Shown here in pieces: positions 22,124-35,144 of a stretch of DNA of 64,000 nt (its first letter is position 1; each line of letters starts with the position of its first letter). The stretch is from assembly GCA_002335605.1 (NCBI GenBank), contig BEDY01000002.1, positions 2,232,001 through 2,296,000 on the forward strand, given 5' to 3'. Below the pieces are notes generated by a model. The model searched no databases. It had not been told where the DNA came from and saw nothing but the letters and a program-made list of their open reading frames with translations. Origin of the DNA: Prillingera fragicola. Lineage: Eukaryota > Basidiomycota > Tremellomycetes > Trichosporonales > Trichosporonaceae. A program made the position numbers and the translations under genes.

Positions 22124-23477
22124 CTAAACCTCCTTCTGCTCGGGCGCGTCAAGGGGGGCCACAGCACGAACAGCGACATACTTCCACTGCCCACGCTCAA
22201 GGTAGCGCACGACCTTGGCGACATAGGCCCAGTAGCCACCGCGCTTCTCAAAGTCAGAGGCAAGGCCGTTCCACACATGGTTGGACCAGTCCACGACCTC
22301 GACGTCGTTGTAGCCGAGACTGCGAATAATCTCGGCGTACTCGTCCATGGTGGTGGGGGCCTGGATGACGTTGCGGGCGGGAATGCCGAGAAGGGGAGGG
22401 ATCATGGCGCCAACCACAAAGCCGGCCATCGACTTGATTGCGGGAGGGGGAATGACGTCGGTGTATGCGATGACGCCCGATCCGGGACGAAGGACGGGCT
22501 GAACGGCGTTGACAAAGAAGGGAGTGGCAGGGGGAATGTGGTAGATGGCGTCGAGGACGTAAACGAGGTCATAGGGCTCGGGGCCTTCGGCAGCGGCCTC
22601 AGTGGCCTCCTTGGCCTTGACGTCGGCGGCAGAGTCAGTGTCAAATACAACCTGGGCATCGGCGTCGGGTTGGACGGCACCGGCACCGGCAGCCGCCGAC
22701 TCGCCCATAAAGCCGCGCATGGGGTTCAGAGGGTGGTCGAGGTCGTAGCCCTTGCGGTAGGAGGCCGACGAGGTGAACCAGTTGATTTCGGGAAGCTTGC
22801 CCTTTTCGAGGCCGTAATTGACAACGAGATCTTGGGCGGCAGTGGTCTCGCTCTTGAGTGACGTGAGAGCATCCAGGCGCTTGGGGGCAGGAGTCGTGGA
22901 CAGGTGGATCACTGGAATGTGGGTGTGAGACAAGGACCGTGGGAACCATGTGATGCAGCTCCAGATCCGAAGCAGTACTCACAGAGAGACTCTCCAGTAC
23001 CGTGCGCAACATCGAGAACATTGCCACCTGGCTTGACGTTGGCAAACTCGAGCAGCTTGCGAGCGAGGCGTTCGTCGGCCTGCGAGAAGGTGTCTCCGGG
23101 CTGAACATCAGCTACAGCCTTTGTGAATCTGACCAGTCGTCATGGAAGTGCGACGCAGTTTCCACGCTCGGGCTTGTGGTGCGCCCACGGTGCTCTCAGC
23201 ATCGCCTCATCTAGCGTGACCACCTCCAGGTGGCACGTCGACCCTCCACGACGACAGAGATGCTGCTCACCTCCCAGTATCCAACATTGCGCCACATGGG
23301 AGTCCGCCCATTCTCATTAGGAGTGTTGAGAAGAGCAGGGCTCCAGTACGAGTATCCCTCGAGCCAGGCCGCGGGGATCATGGGGAGGAGTGCCCTCCAG
23401 AAGAGTGGGAGGCACGCAAAGAGGAGTGCAATATTCATTGCAAGGAGCTTTGGTGACCTGAGAATGTCAGTGATCAT
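22124..23477 (-). CDS. Membrane-anchored SAM-dependent methyltransferase
   Basis: Exons 23271-23477, 22983-23118 and 22124-22911 join in phase to 376 aa. Residues ~10-35 form a hydrophobic segment (NIALLFACLPLFWRALLPMI), suggesting a signal anchor. The spliced middle carries motif I in the form NVLDVAHGTGESL, in place of the usual DxGxGxG. Later come DLVYVLDAIYHIPP and VLRPGSGVIAYTDVIPPP, typical of class I methyltransferases. The first junction is less certain: acceptor 23118 keeps the frame, and nothing else nearby does. Substrate unknown; fungal relatives are often annotated simply as methyltransferase type 11. It is divergent from the phosphatase gene. Confidence 0.75.
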
Positions 23478-23901
23478 CGTGACGAGATGTAGTAGAAGAG
23501 AGACAAGTAGATACCTTTGTGTCTGTTAAGTAAGGCCGAAGGGAGGAGGAGGAGGACGAGGAGGAGGAGGAGGAGGAGGGAGTGGGAGTGTCCACCAGAG
23601 GCGTCGCTGACGAAGGAGAGAGCAAGAGAGCAAGAGCGAGAGAGGTTTCGGGTTCTGCATTACCGACGCCGCCGGCATAACAAGATTACGTAATTAACAA
23701 GGACCACATGCACGACATCCCTCTCGATGTCATTGCTGTAATCTCGTCCTTTTACTACTACATACATCCTGGCAACAGCACAGCTACTATCACACACACC
23801 CTATTCTAGCCTACAGGAACCGACAGCAACCTCGGCATACCCAGCACCGATCACCGAGGCCCACGACACCAGCCATCGTGTCACATCCACCTCCACCATC
23901 C
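23478..23901. promoter_or_regulatory. Divergent promoter, methyltransferase / phosphatase
   Basis: A 424-bp spacer. It contains TTACGTAA at 23696-23703 and a purine block made mostly of GAG repeats around 23542-23579, which reads as a C/T-rich leader for the methyltransferase. No gene seen. Confidence 0.5.
23542..23579. repeat. Imperfect GAG/CTC trinucleotide repeat
   Basis: About a dozen GAG units with one GAC interruption, within the leader or promoter of the methyltransferase. On the transcribed strand it is a CTC-rich tract. Confidence 0.7.
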
Positions 23902-25195
23902 ATGTCCCACACCCCCATCGCGCCCATCGCGCGTCGTGAGCCACGAAGGCGGCGCTTTGCCGTCACCCCCCAAGGAATGGCACTTATTATCGCTTTCGTC
24001 CTGTTATGGTCGTACCTCGTCTGGCCCACCAAGCGAGCACCCCTAGCCAAACCCAGTCCGCTACCCGCACCACCGTATGGCGAGCCAGCCTTCAGCCAAC
24101 GGCTCGTAGCTGTAGGCGACTTGCACGGCGACATTGCCAACGCCCGCAAGGTGCTCAAGTTTGCTTCTATCATTGACGACAGCGACACATGGATTGCCGG
24201 CCGCGACATTCTCGTGCAGACGGGTGATATCGTTGACCGAGGTACCTACGCTCGAGACATTTACCAGCTCATGCAGCGTCTCCGCTCCGAGTCCTTCAAT
24301 GCCGGGGGCCAACTCCATTCGATCCTAGGCAACCATGAGATGATGAACGCACTTGCAGACTGGCGATACGTCACCTCTGCGGAGATTGCCTACTGGGGCG
24401 GAACGGCAAAGCGCCAGCACGATATGTCCACAGAGGGCTGGCTGGGTAAAGAGTGGCTCGCCAACTACACCGTAACCGCGCGCGTCTCTCTGGCACCATA
24501 CGACGGCACACCAGAGCTGAGCTTTACCCACGGCTCGCTCAAACCAAGCTACCCTGGTCTCCTGCCTTATCCCGACAAGATCAACGAGCTCGGCAGGTCA
24601 CTCCTGCAGCGTGCGTCCACACCCCCCATACCCCCTCCCCACCCTCCTAGCCCTTACCCCGGATACCCACGCGGAACGACTCCAGAGGAAGCCGAGCTAT
24701 ACGGCAGCGATGGGCCGCTGTGGTGGCGTGGTCTTGCCATGGCGGACGAAAAGAGCGTGTGCGCCTGGGCCAAGGAGCTCAAAGACAAGCTCGGCGTCAG
24801 GCGTGTCATTGGCGTGAGTAGCTCCCGGCGCGTAGATAAACTGCTGACTGTGACAGGGCCATACGCCCGACTTTGACAAGATTGTCTCGCGGTGCGATGC
24901 GAGCATCATCATCATCGACACGGGTATCTCGAGCGCGTACGGCGGCGTCCTGAGCGCTCTGGAGATCGTCTACTCTCTGACGCCGGCCAAGGGCGACTCA
25001 GCCGACGGTGCGTTGCTTGTCGCTTCCGACGAGGGTGTTGTGCGCATTTCGGATGTGGGGGACAGGATCGCGGCTGCGGGCGAGGGGGGGAAGCCGCTCA
25101 AGCCTGGCAAGTACGTTGAGCGGGAGGAGGTGCACGCACTGTATGAGGGGAAGCGGGTCAAGCTCAAGACCCAGGTGCGGGTCGTCACTGTGTAG
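23902..25195 (+). CDS. Single-pass membrane metallophosphoesterase (SLP-like phosphatase)
   Basis: Exons 23902-24813 and 24857-25195 give 416 aa; an ATG 24 nt upstream (23878) is a possible alternative. Basic residues precede one membrane span at ~26-42 (ALIIAFVLLWSYLVW), so the catalytic domain is probably luminal or extracellular. The metallophosphoesterase signatures are complete: GDLHGD (72-77), GDIVDRG, GNHEMM, the later FTHGS, and GGHTPD (formed exactly at the splice). The GDLHGD...GHTPD pattern matches bacterial-like Shewanella-type protein phosphatases that occur in fungi and plants. The actual substrate (phosphoprotein or other) is not evident. Confidence 0.88.
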
Positions 25196-25276
25196 CGCAA
25201 GTTAGAGATTTGTACAGCAGGAATGAACACTGCATCGCATCTATGTGTGGGTCCTGACGCTCGTGAGGGAGCGAGA

Positions 25277-26141
25277 CTAAATCTCATCAAAGACCCCATC
25301 CTCGTTGAGCTCCTCCATCCACTTCCAGAACGGCGAGCAAGGGAACCCGACGCAGTTGTCATAGTTGCCCTCTATCCTGTCGATGAGCAGGCCACCAAGA
25401 CCCTGGATGGCAAACCCGCCAGCGCGGTCGATACCCTCGCCGTTGGCAACGTACGCGGCAATCGTCTCGCTCGAGTTGTCGAAAAAGTGGACGAGCGTCG
25501 AGCACGAGATGGACTGCAGCTTGAACCCGGGCGCCTCGAGCGTGGGGTACACTACTCCTGTCAGCTTTTCGCAGCAAACAAGTACACACCTATGCAGACA
25601 CCAGTGACGACCTCACAGCTCCGCCCAGCCATGAGCTCCAGCAGCCTCCCCTGCTCGTTCTCATTGAGGGGCTTTTCGAGAATCTCAGAGTGCTCCCCGT
25701 GCGCGTCCCCCCCGACCGCCGTGTCCCTCTCCGGCGGGAAGATGACTACCGTGTCGGCTGAAATGACAATGTCGGCCGGGTCGGCGTCGTTTTCGCGCAT
25801 CAGGCGCTCGTACACTTCCATGGCCTTTTCGCCGGCCGTCGCGATGGGGTAGTCTGCCAGGCGGTCTTTGAACATGGATTTGGGGAGGTCTTCTTCAAAC
25901 TTTGACGGGACAACCTCTGGCCTGAAGCCCTGGGTTCACTGTCAGTACATGTCTTTCAGGCCTTGGGGTGGCGCGACGCTCATCGCCTGCTCTTGGCGCG
26001 ACGCGTACGCACAATGTTTTCGAGAATGTCCTTCCGCCTCGGCGAGCTGGACGCGAGGACGATGCGCTTGTTCTTGAGCTTTTCAAAGATGGGGAGTTTG
26101 AGTGCGTCCATGAGGACGGGAGAGGGACGTTGTACTGCCAT
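25277..26141 (-). CDS. Maf-family nucleotide pyrophosphatase
   Basis: Exons 26013-26141, 25590-25929 and 25277-25557 join in phase to 249 aa. The Maf signature LASSSPRR is at residues 29-36, followed by the catalytic region ISADTVVIFPPE. A later segment, GIDRAGGFAIQGLGGLLIDR, is the equivalent of the bacterial ...AGAY.IQG.. motif. Maf proteins hydrolyse non-canonical or modified nucleoside triphosphates to monophosphates (house-cleaning); the human homologue is the N-terminal part of ASMTL. The chosen ATG (26141) gives the usual short lead into the first beta strand; an upstream ATG at 26201 is less likely. The gene is divergent from UTP20. Confidence 0.9.
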
Positions 26142-26470
26142 GACGAGGGTGTGAGAGTATGGATAGCAGTGCAAAGTGCAATGCCAGGATGCAAAGATCA
26201 ACAGCCGCGTTCAACGTCACACTGAAATCGAGATGAAATTCAGGATTACACACGTGGTCCACGTGGTCTTCACATGGCAAAGTGGAGGTTGAAGATGTTA
26301 CCACCGTGGGAAAGTTCCAGATTTGTGCGAGCTGTAAAGGTTTCCGAGTGAGTTCATTCCATCTCTCCTTCTGGTCCACCCTCATCTGTAACTACTGCAG
26401 CTCCATCCCCTCACAGGCAGCAGTACTACAACACGAGAGGCGACATCGCCTTTCATCACATCTACCCATC
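26142..26470. promoter_or_regulatory. Divergent promoter MAF / UTP20 with twin CACGTG boxes
   Basis: A 329-bp spacer between opposing starts. CACGTG occurs at 26251-26256 and again at 26260-26265, nine bases apart and so on nearly the same helix face. This is the binding site of bHLH factors of the Cbf1/Pho4/USF class. Confidence 0.6.
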
Positions 26471-29400
26471 ATGGCCGAGCCACCACAGAAGCGCTTCAGG
26501 GTGAGCTACATCTCCTCAAGGCTCAGGCTAACAATCCCAGTACGCCACCTACAATGAGAAGCTCAGCAACATCTCGGTCGATGTCGGGAAGCGCAAGGGC
26601 CTGAGCTGGGAGAAGGAGGAGTTTGGAGAGGAGGAGCAGAGTGTAAGCATCTGCCTCTGGGATGGAGAGCTCACGCAAACAGAAGACGCCGTTCACGGTC
26701 GAGCTCGCGCGACTGGAGCTGCAGGATCTCACTCTTGGCTACCAGACCGTGGCCGGCGAGGTGTTCCCCCTGACAAGGACACTTCCCATGACTCTTCTCA
26801 ACCTCGAGAAGACGATCGCCATCTTCATGGCCTTCTTCGCCAAGCTCAAGGACGGCGACGACAACCAGAACTCTGGTCTCGACAGCGTCCTCTTCCTCCT
26901 CCAGGCATTGTACGAGACATGTCTCGGCGAGACCACACTCTACGTGGAGCCCACGGTTGGTGCGCTCGTGCGCGTGGGTGCGCTGCGTCACCTCGAGCCT
27001 AAGCTTGTGGAGCGTACCTACTCGACCCTGTCACTCGTGCTCCGGACAATGGCACCGCAGATCCTCAAGGCCGAGAACGCTGCGATCCTCTCTGGCTCAT
27101 GGGAGCAGGTTCGCACGTATCTTGCGCCAGGAAGCAACAAGCCCTATGTTCGCAAGTGTATCGCCGATGCATGGGCTGGTGTGCTCCGAAAGGCCCGTGG
27201 AGAGGCACTTCAGCGCCTCATGTCGACCCTTACCGCCGAGCCGACCAACGGCATGGAGGCCGTTTGGGCCAACAGCATGAAGGGTACCGCAAACCACCTG
27301 CACTCGCGCGCTGTTCCCATCTTCACTGTCCTTCTCGATGAGCTGCTCGCGAACCCCACGCCTGAGGCTGTCGTCACTCTGCGTCACGTCGTCACTGGTC
27401 TCGTACACCACTGCTCTTCAAGCGAGACTGCGCCTCTCATCGAAGCCGTTCTCGAGCGCACCAAGCTCTCCGAGTCGACCTCTGCCAGCAGCTCTAAAGC
27501 AGCTCCTAGCGCCGACTTTGTTGCTTCCACTGCCGTTCTCGAGGTCCTTGCAGCCTTCCTTTACACCCGCAAGGGCAAGCGCTTCCCCACCGCAATGTTC
27601 AAGCCCACCATGCTCAAGCTCCAGTCTCTCATCCCCAATCTCAAGACTGTTGCTGCGGACTCGCCCCAGCAGACCGATGAGCAGCGTGCCGAGCGCAGTC
27701 AGTGGCGTTCGGCGCTCATTGCCGCTATCGTCGGTTCGCTCGCAGCTTCCACCCTCACGCACTGGCTCTCGCCTGGTGTTCAGCTCATCGACACTCTGTG
27801 GTCGGCTCTCCCAACTCCCGAGGCATTTGCATTTGTCAACATGTGCATCGCATTCAAGTGGGCTGGTGTTGAGCAGTTCCTGCTCGCCCACATTGCCCGT
27901 GCTGCCCTCACTGGGCTCGTCAACGACCCCCTCGCTACTCTTATCCTGCTCAACAATCTCGCTGCTGCCGGATACCTCTCTGGGGGACTCAGCAACGTCC
28001 AGGGTGGGCGCTGGAGGCAGTCACTCGTGACCGCGATCGCCAAGCTATTGAAGTCACTGCAGGACAGCAAGCTCGAGATCTCTGACCGCCGCGTCCTCGG
28101 CCAGGTTCTCAAACTCATCCCCCATCTTGCTGGCGAGAGTGCGCACTTCACCGAGCACTTGCTTGGAATTCTCGATCGTTTCCTCGACGCAAGGAACTCC
28201 GAGGAGCAGAACGAGTGGCGCGCTGACGGACCGTGGAACGACACACACGTCACAGGCCGCGTCCTCCAGTGCATCTACCAGCTGGCCCTGCGTGGTCCTG
28301 CTGGCGTGCAGGAGGAGCTCAGGAAGCACGCGATTGAGAAGGATCTCGGAAACGCACTGTTGGAGAGCTGGAGCTGGAGTCATGAGATTCAGGCGCAGAC
28401 GGCTGCGTTTGCCGAGCACTGGCCCGAACTGGCACTCGACGCCAAGAATGTTGAGCTCGTGGTTCCCACCGTCATGAGTGCCGACTCGGTTCTGCGTCTT
28501 TCGTCTATCCGCATTCTTGCCGTTTCTGCCAAGCAGACCAAGAACAAGAGCGCAGAGATCTGGGACCTCTGCATTGCCGTCGAAAAGTCGGAGATGGGCT
28601 TGAGGAATGTGCGTGAGCGTACAAGTGCCATTGCCCGTTTGGTGCGCCACCTCGAGGTGCTCGACGGCTCGGATACCGAGACTTTTACCACCGCCATCAC
28701 CTACCTCGTGTCCCAGCTCAAGGTCAACTACCGTCCTGTCTGGGGCGAGACTGTCACTGCTCTCTCCAACCTCGCTGGCTCGCACGCGGACGCGATCTGG
28801 GCTGTCATCTGGGGTGAGATCCAGAAGACTATTGTCACCGACAAGCAGCTCATGCCCGACCTCGGGGTCACCAACCCCGAGTGGACGAGCCAGCGCGCCG
28901 AGGCCGAGATTGAGGAGGAGGGAGGCGACGAGGACATCGAGTTCCAGTGTGGCGGTCTCAACGGCCGTCGTACTGCTGTTATTCGTGCTTGGCAGCAGAA
29001 CAATGACACCACGAGGTTGGACGTTGCTGAGATCTCGGCGCAGATCTCGAGCGACCGCCTCGATGTCATCAGCTATGAGGGCCAGCTGCTTGCCGTCCTC
29101 ACAGCGACCCCCTCGATGGCCGAAAAGCACACCCGCCTCATCGTGCCTGTCGTGCTTGCCATTGCTGGCGCTGATGCCTCTGAAGCTGCCGTCGAGCTGG
29201 CGCATCTGTCCACCCGCGCGCTCCAGTCGCGTACCATCTCGTTCCTCGAGCTGTTTGCCAAGTTTGTCAACCCCAAGGCGGCCTACCGCTCCGCCGACCT
29301 GCACGAGCTCTACCTCACCCTCCTCTCCAAGGGAGAGAGCACTGTGCAGACCGTCGCTCTCCGGTGCTTGCTGACTTACAAGTCGCCCAACCTCGTTCCT

Positions 29401-32400
29401 TACCAGGAGAGTCTCCGCAACCTGCTCAACGAGCAAAAGTTCCGCGATGCTCTCTTGCACCTCGACCTATCTGCCGAGTCCGAGGTCATCGAGCCGCAGC
29501 ACCGCGTCGAGTTTATGGACGTCACCATCCGTCTCCTCTACGGCATCATGATGTCGCGCCGCGCTCGCTCCTCGACTGCCCAGGGTCAGGGAGCACGCAA
29601 ACAGGCTGTGCTCTCGTCGCTGGCTGGTTCTGCTCCCGGCGAGCTCATCACCCTCATCAACCTCATGCTCGAGCCTTTCGGTGGCTTCAATGAGGCTGAC
29701 CCTGCGCAGCTCTCCAAGCAGCGCATCGTCTCACCTGGCCGCCAGCAGCTCGGTTTTCTGTCCTTCCTCCAGGATGTGCTCAAGTATCTCGCCGCGCAGA
29801 TTGTACCCCACTGGCCCCGCCTTATTGGCGCGGTTACTGTGCTTGTCCGCCAGGCTCAGGAGGGCATCGATGCCGAGAAGGCTGCCGAGGATGCTGAAGA
29901 GGTGGAGGAGGACGACGAGGAAGCCGAGGTCGATGCCGACGACAAGGGTGCTGCTCCCCTCCGCTCGATTCGTTCAATGGGTCTCAAGCGCCTTGTGCAG
30001 CTCATGAAGACGCGCAATGTCGACTTTGACTTCAGCCCCTTCCTCCCTGCCATCTTTGAGGCTGTCATCTCGCCCCGTCTTGAGAGGCTTGAGATCGAAA
30101 ACACCCAGGCCCCCTCGGGTACCCTCGACCTGATCGCGGCGCTGGCCAGCTCTCCCGAAACGGCCCACGCCCTCGTCAAGTACGATGACCGTACCCTGCC
30201 CAAGACTTTTGCGTGCATGACTGCAGTCAAGGTCAAGCCTGCTGTCATCGGCCGTGTGTTTGACGTGATCGACTCGCTGCTCATTGACGAGGACGAGACG
30301 ATTATCCAAGACGTGCTCCTCCCGCACATCCGTCCTCTGCTTGACAACGTTATTGCACTGGTCCAATCGCTCCGCGCCGCCGCCAACGAGGACATTATGC
30401 GTCGTCTTCTCGGTATTCTCTCGCGCCTCTCGTCCGTCGTCACCGATGGCCAGCAGGCGCAGCAGCTCGCGTCCCTCCTCGGTCCCATGCTCCGCCAGCC
30501 CGGCAAGCAGGTCTCGGAAAAGGCAAAGGTCAACATTCTCCTCACCCTGCAGCGCCTGTACGCCATCTCGCCAGACTTTGCCGACGCGGAGAGCGCATTC
30601 TTCACCCAAAACTATGACATGATCAGCAACCTTTTCCAGACCCTCTACCTGCCCACCTCGCGTCGTGCCCTCGTCGGTGCGCTCCAGGTATTTGCCAGTA
30701 CCGACGCGTCGCTCGCTCCCAGCATTGATCTTGTTGCCGAGCTCAACTCCTACAAGGTCAAGCGCATTGATGAGCCCGACTTTGATCGTCGTCTTGCTGC
30801 CTTTGCCAAGCTTGTTGATGAGGACGAGGACGTCGAGACTATGGAGCTCCCCACGACTGGCCGTGCTTGGCTGCCTATCCTCCGCTCGGCGCTCTTCTTC
30901 ATTCAGGAGCCCGAGGAGCTGTCGATCCGCACCAACGCGTCGTCGGTGCTCCAGCGCTTCATTGGTCAGGTTGGTGATGCCAGCGAGGGCACCCTTGTCG
31001 ACTCGCTCTCGTTTGTCGTCATGCCCGCTCTCCGCCGCATTCTGCTGTCCAAGATCGAGCTCGTCCGTAACGAGGTTCTCATCGTCCTCGCCGCCGCCGT
31101 GCGCACTTGCACCGGCGTCCCCGTTCTCGCCGAGATGCGCCCTCTCCTCGGCGACGACGACGAGACCAACACGTTTGTCAACTTTAGCCACATCCAGGTA
31201 CACCGTCGTGCGCGTGCCGTCCGTCGTCTCCGCGAGATCATCTCCCAGGGCGGTATCCGGGAGACAACCATTTCGACTATTTGGCTGCCCCTGCTTGAGC
31301 ACATTATCAACGGCGCCACGGACGTCACGGACCACCACCTTGTCAACGAGGCCATTAACAGTATCGGTGCGCTTGCTGGCCAGCTCGGCTGGTCCAAGTA
31401 CAACGCCCTCATTATGCGCTACCTCCGCCTCGGTGGACCCAAGGCTACTGGCCAGAAGTTTTACATCCGTTGCGTGTCTGCGCTCATTGACAACTTTCAC
31501 TTTGACCTCGGAGGCAACGCCATCATTGGTGTGACTCCCGCAGACGACGAGGAGACGCTCGCCGAGGCCTCGGAGCCTACCGACGAGGAAGCTGAGCCGG
31601 CCGTCAACCCCAACGACCGCATCATTGACGCCGTCCTCGGCCGCCTCCTCCCCGCCCTTAACGCTTTCATGAGCCAGAAGGGCGAGACCGAGGACACTGT
31701 GCGTATCCCCCTCGCCCTGGCAACAGTCAAGCTCGCACACGCGCTTCCTGCCGCGTCGAGCGACAACGAGGTCCTGCGTATCATTACCACTGTGTCGCAA
31801 ATCCTCCGCTCCAAGGACCAGGACACGCGTGACATTGCTCGCGACACTGTTGGCAAGATTGCCGTCTACCTAGGCCCCACGTGGCTTGTGCGTGTGCTGC
31901 GTGAGCTGCGTACTGCCCTCCAGCGTGGTCCCCAGAAGCACGTCCTGGCGGTCACGACTCACTCGATTCTGGTTCTCGCTACTGGCGAGCCCGGCGGTGG
32001 CCGCTTTGACAACCTCGACGGAGCCGTCACTGATGCCGTCGACGTGTCGGCCGAAGTCATCTGGGGCGAGTCTGGTCGCGACGTCGAGACCGAGGGTTTC
32101 AAGACCAAGATGCGCGAGGTCCGCGGTGCTGCTTCGCGCGCCAACGACACCTTCCAGCTCGTCGCCCGCCTCATCTCGCCCGGCAAGCTTGGAGCACTCC
32201 TCGCCCCCGTCCGCGAGGTCATGCACGTGTCGCAGGCTGTCAAGACTATGCAGCAGGTCGATGAGGTTTTGCGGCGCATCGCGCTTGGTCTCAACGCCAA
32301 CGCCCAGCTTGGCCCCGAGGATATTCTCAACCTCTGCTTTTCGCTCATCAACGGCAACTCGGCATATCTCAAGCCGAAGAAGAAGGAGCCCAAGAAGAAG

Positions 32401-34587
32401 GCCGACAAGAGCGACCGTTTCACTGTCCAGATGAAGCGCAATATGAAGGAAGAGGAGGATGTCTACCCCCAGAACGCGCACAAGTTTGTCACCTTTGGTC
32501 TCGAGTTGTTTGTCACCGCGTTCCGCCGTGGCAAGTTTGACTTTGACAATGTCGACATTCTTGCTCGTCTTGGTCCCCTCGTCAACGCGATCGGTAACAC
32601 GCTCTACTCGCCTACGTCGTCGATCCTTGTTCTTGGTCTCAAGGCCACGGCGGCCATTGCCAAGTGTCCCGTGCCCGCTGTTGACGCCGCGCTCCCGACC
32701 TTTGTGACCAACATTTTCAAGGTGCTCAAGAACGCCGGTGGCACTGCCGAGTCGGACGTCGCCCAGACTGCCATCAAGACTCTTGCCGTGCTCATCCGCG
32801 ACTGCAAGGCGACCGAGCTCTCCGACTCGCAGCTCAAGTACCTCATCGAGGTCATCTCGCCCGATCTCGAGGAACACTCGCGCCAGTCCGCCATCTTTAC
32901 CCTTCTCCGCGCGATTGTTGCCCGCCGCTTTGTCGTTCCCGAGATCTACGACCTGCTCGAGCGCGTGTCCGCCATCATGGTCACGTCGCAGAGTACGCAC
33001 GTGCAGGAGGCATCGCGCGGTGTCCTAATGCAGTTCCTCCTCGACTACCCCCAGGGTCCTGGCCGTCTCAAGAGCCAAATGACTTTCCTGGCCCGCAACC
33101 TCGACTATGTCTTTGAGACTGGTCGTGTTTCGGTCATGGAGGTCCTTTCGGCCGTGTTCAAAAAGTTTTCTGCCGAGCTGGTCGAGGAGTATGCCGACAT
33201 GTTCTTTGTCGCTCTTCTTGCTGTTGTCGCCAACGACGACAGTGAAAAGTGCCGTACAATGGCTGGTGCGCTCCTGCAGCAGATGTACGGCTCGCTCAGC
33301 CCCGAGCACCGTGCCAAGACTACCGCTGTTCTCCGCTCGTGGATTGATGCTCGTACCGACAACGACGCGCTCGCCGCCGCCGCCATGGCCGTCTACGGTC
33401 TCCTGGCCGAGGCCACCGGCGAGGCCATGGAGGAGGAGGACGAGGAGGACAACGATCTCATCGCCCAGCTCCCTGCCGTGCTTGAACCTGTGCTTGCCGA
33501 CTCTGCCCGCGCACTCACCATTGCCGAGGAGAGTGACATGGAGCTGGAGCTCGACCCGGGACTGCCCCAGCACGCCCTCGCCGCGCTGGCCCGCGGCCTC
33601 CGCGCGCGCCCCTCGATCGCGACCGAGATCTCGTGGCCCGACGTCGTCAGCCACATTCTCTTTCCTCACGAGTGGGTCCGCTTTGGTGCCGCCCGCGCCC
33701 TCTCGACTCTGTTCGCGACCCACCCTCCGTCGAACGAGGGCTCGCCTGCCGGCGACGACGCCATGTCCATCCTCGGCGCCGAGTCGCTGCTCGACATTGC
33801 GCGCAAGTCGTGCGTCCTCCTCGGCGGCAGCAAGGATGCCGAAACCGGCGAGGCCGTCGTTGTGGACGCCAAGCTCGCCGACCAGCTCGTCAAGCTCCTC
33901 TGGAACATTGCAAAGTACTGGGCCGCCGACGAGCAAGCCAACCCCACCAAGGCGGCCGACCTCAAGGCCGCCGCGGCCGCAACGCTCGCAGGCGAGGAGG
34001 CCGGCGCCGCCGACGAGGACGACGACGACGACGAAGAGACAGAAGAGGACAAGAATCCATTGCCATGGCTCATGTCCCGCCTGTCCTTCCTGGCCCGCCG
34101 GCTCATCATCAACCGCCCCTCGGCCAACCTGACGCTCCCCGGCCACACACACGCGTGGACAGGTCCCGTGATGTGTATCCTGCGTTTCTTCGCCGGCGTG
34201 ACCGCAACCCTGTCCACGGCGCAGGCGCGTCGTTTCCTCGTCCACATCCTCGCGCCAGTCTACCGCATCCTCGACGACGGCGGCGACCTCGCCTCCATGC
34301 CCGGTGACGGCGGGATTGACGAGCTCCGCACCCTCGCGACAGAGGTGCGCGAGTTCGTCCAGGCAAAGGTCGGCACGAGCATGTTCTCCAAGGCCTGGGA
34401 CACGCTCCGGCGTAAAGTCGGAGCTAAGCGGGCTGAACGTCGGGAGGGCCGCGCGAGGATGGCCGTTGCCGAGCCTGAGAGGTGGGCGGCGCGCCAGGAG
34501 AAGCGCGGTCAGAGTAAAAAGGACAGTAAGAAGCGCAAGGTTAATGCCTTTATGGACTCGAAGCGCGCGCGACAGCGTCGCGACTAG
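26471..34587 (+). CDS. UTP20: U3 snoRNP / small-subunit processome protein Utp20
   Basis: Exons 26471-26500, 26541-26642 and 26683-34587 give 2678 aa; the last exon is a 7.9-kb uninterrupted frame. The protein is a continuous array of helical (HEAT-like) repeats. Landmarks are the down-regulated-in-metastasis (DRIM) region in the first third, the segment IQVHRRARAVRRLREI near residue 1547, and a Lys/Arg-rich C-terminus (KKDSKKRKVNAFMDSKRARQ). Length compares with 2493 aa in budding yeast and about 2785 in humans. Utp20 is needed for 18S rRNA maturation in the nucleolus. Acidic low-complexity inserts are present, as usual for this family. The high GC and codon bias produce several long meaningless frames on the opposite strand. 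Confidence 0.95.
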
Positions 34588-35144
34588 TCCGCTTGCGTGT
34601 GTTAGTCGGACGGATGAGTAGAGTATCGAACAGAAGGTGGCAGTGTTATACCCAGCATATTTTTCGGATCCATACCGCATTTTTAGGTGTTAGATGCTAC
34701 GAGATTCCATTTTGTGCAGGTGCGGCTTGCGGCGTGCGGCTTGCAGGCGGCGCGGTGCTATAGTTGTACATTTGACGAATTAACGCGTCCAAAAAGTAAA
34801 AGGCTCGAGAGAGAGAGAAGTGTTGAGAGAACGCAGAATAATGGTGTCAGAGGTCCTCGGACCGTGCGGTGGTTGGTGGGTATCGCCCTGGGTCGGGTGG
34901 TAGTGCTTGCGTGGGGCTGTGGCTGGGCTCGCCGGTGGTCGGCTGGTGGTGGTCTCGGGCTGGGTGGTGGGTGGTGGTACAACGCTGGTGCGTTGGCGTG
35001 GGCACATTTCGTCGGCTTGGCCGGGTTCGTCGCTGGCTGGAGGCTGTGGGCTAGAGAGATAAGATTGAGTGTCGTGCCGCGTTCAGTGGAAGAGTGCCAG
35101 ACTCTTCTGCCGGCTCGGTATCGCTTGCTCTGTCGCTCCGCCAT
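34588..35144. other. Convergent 3' spacer with G-rich block
   Basis: A 557-bp stretch between the 3' ends of UTP20 and the LYR gene. 34870-34980 is strikingly G/T-rich on the + strand, with many GGG runs. No convincing gene; open frames here are repeats of Gly, Trp and Val. Confidence 0.55.

Noticed and set aside
28054..29460. 468-codon open frame antisense to UTP20
   Set aside because: Shadow of the UTP20 reading frame; no recognisable protein features.
29974..31800. 608-codon open frame antisense to UTP20
   Set aside because: The GC-rich codon bias of UTP20 suppresses stops on the opposite strand; there is no family match, and the UTP20 frame is clearly the real one.
33025..34680. 551-codon open frame antisense to UTP20
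   Set aside because: Same shadow effect; low-complexity Gly/Val/Arg sequence.
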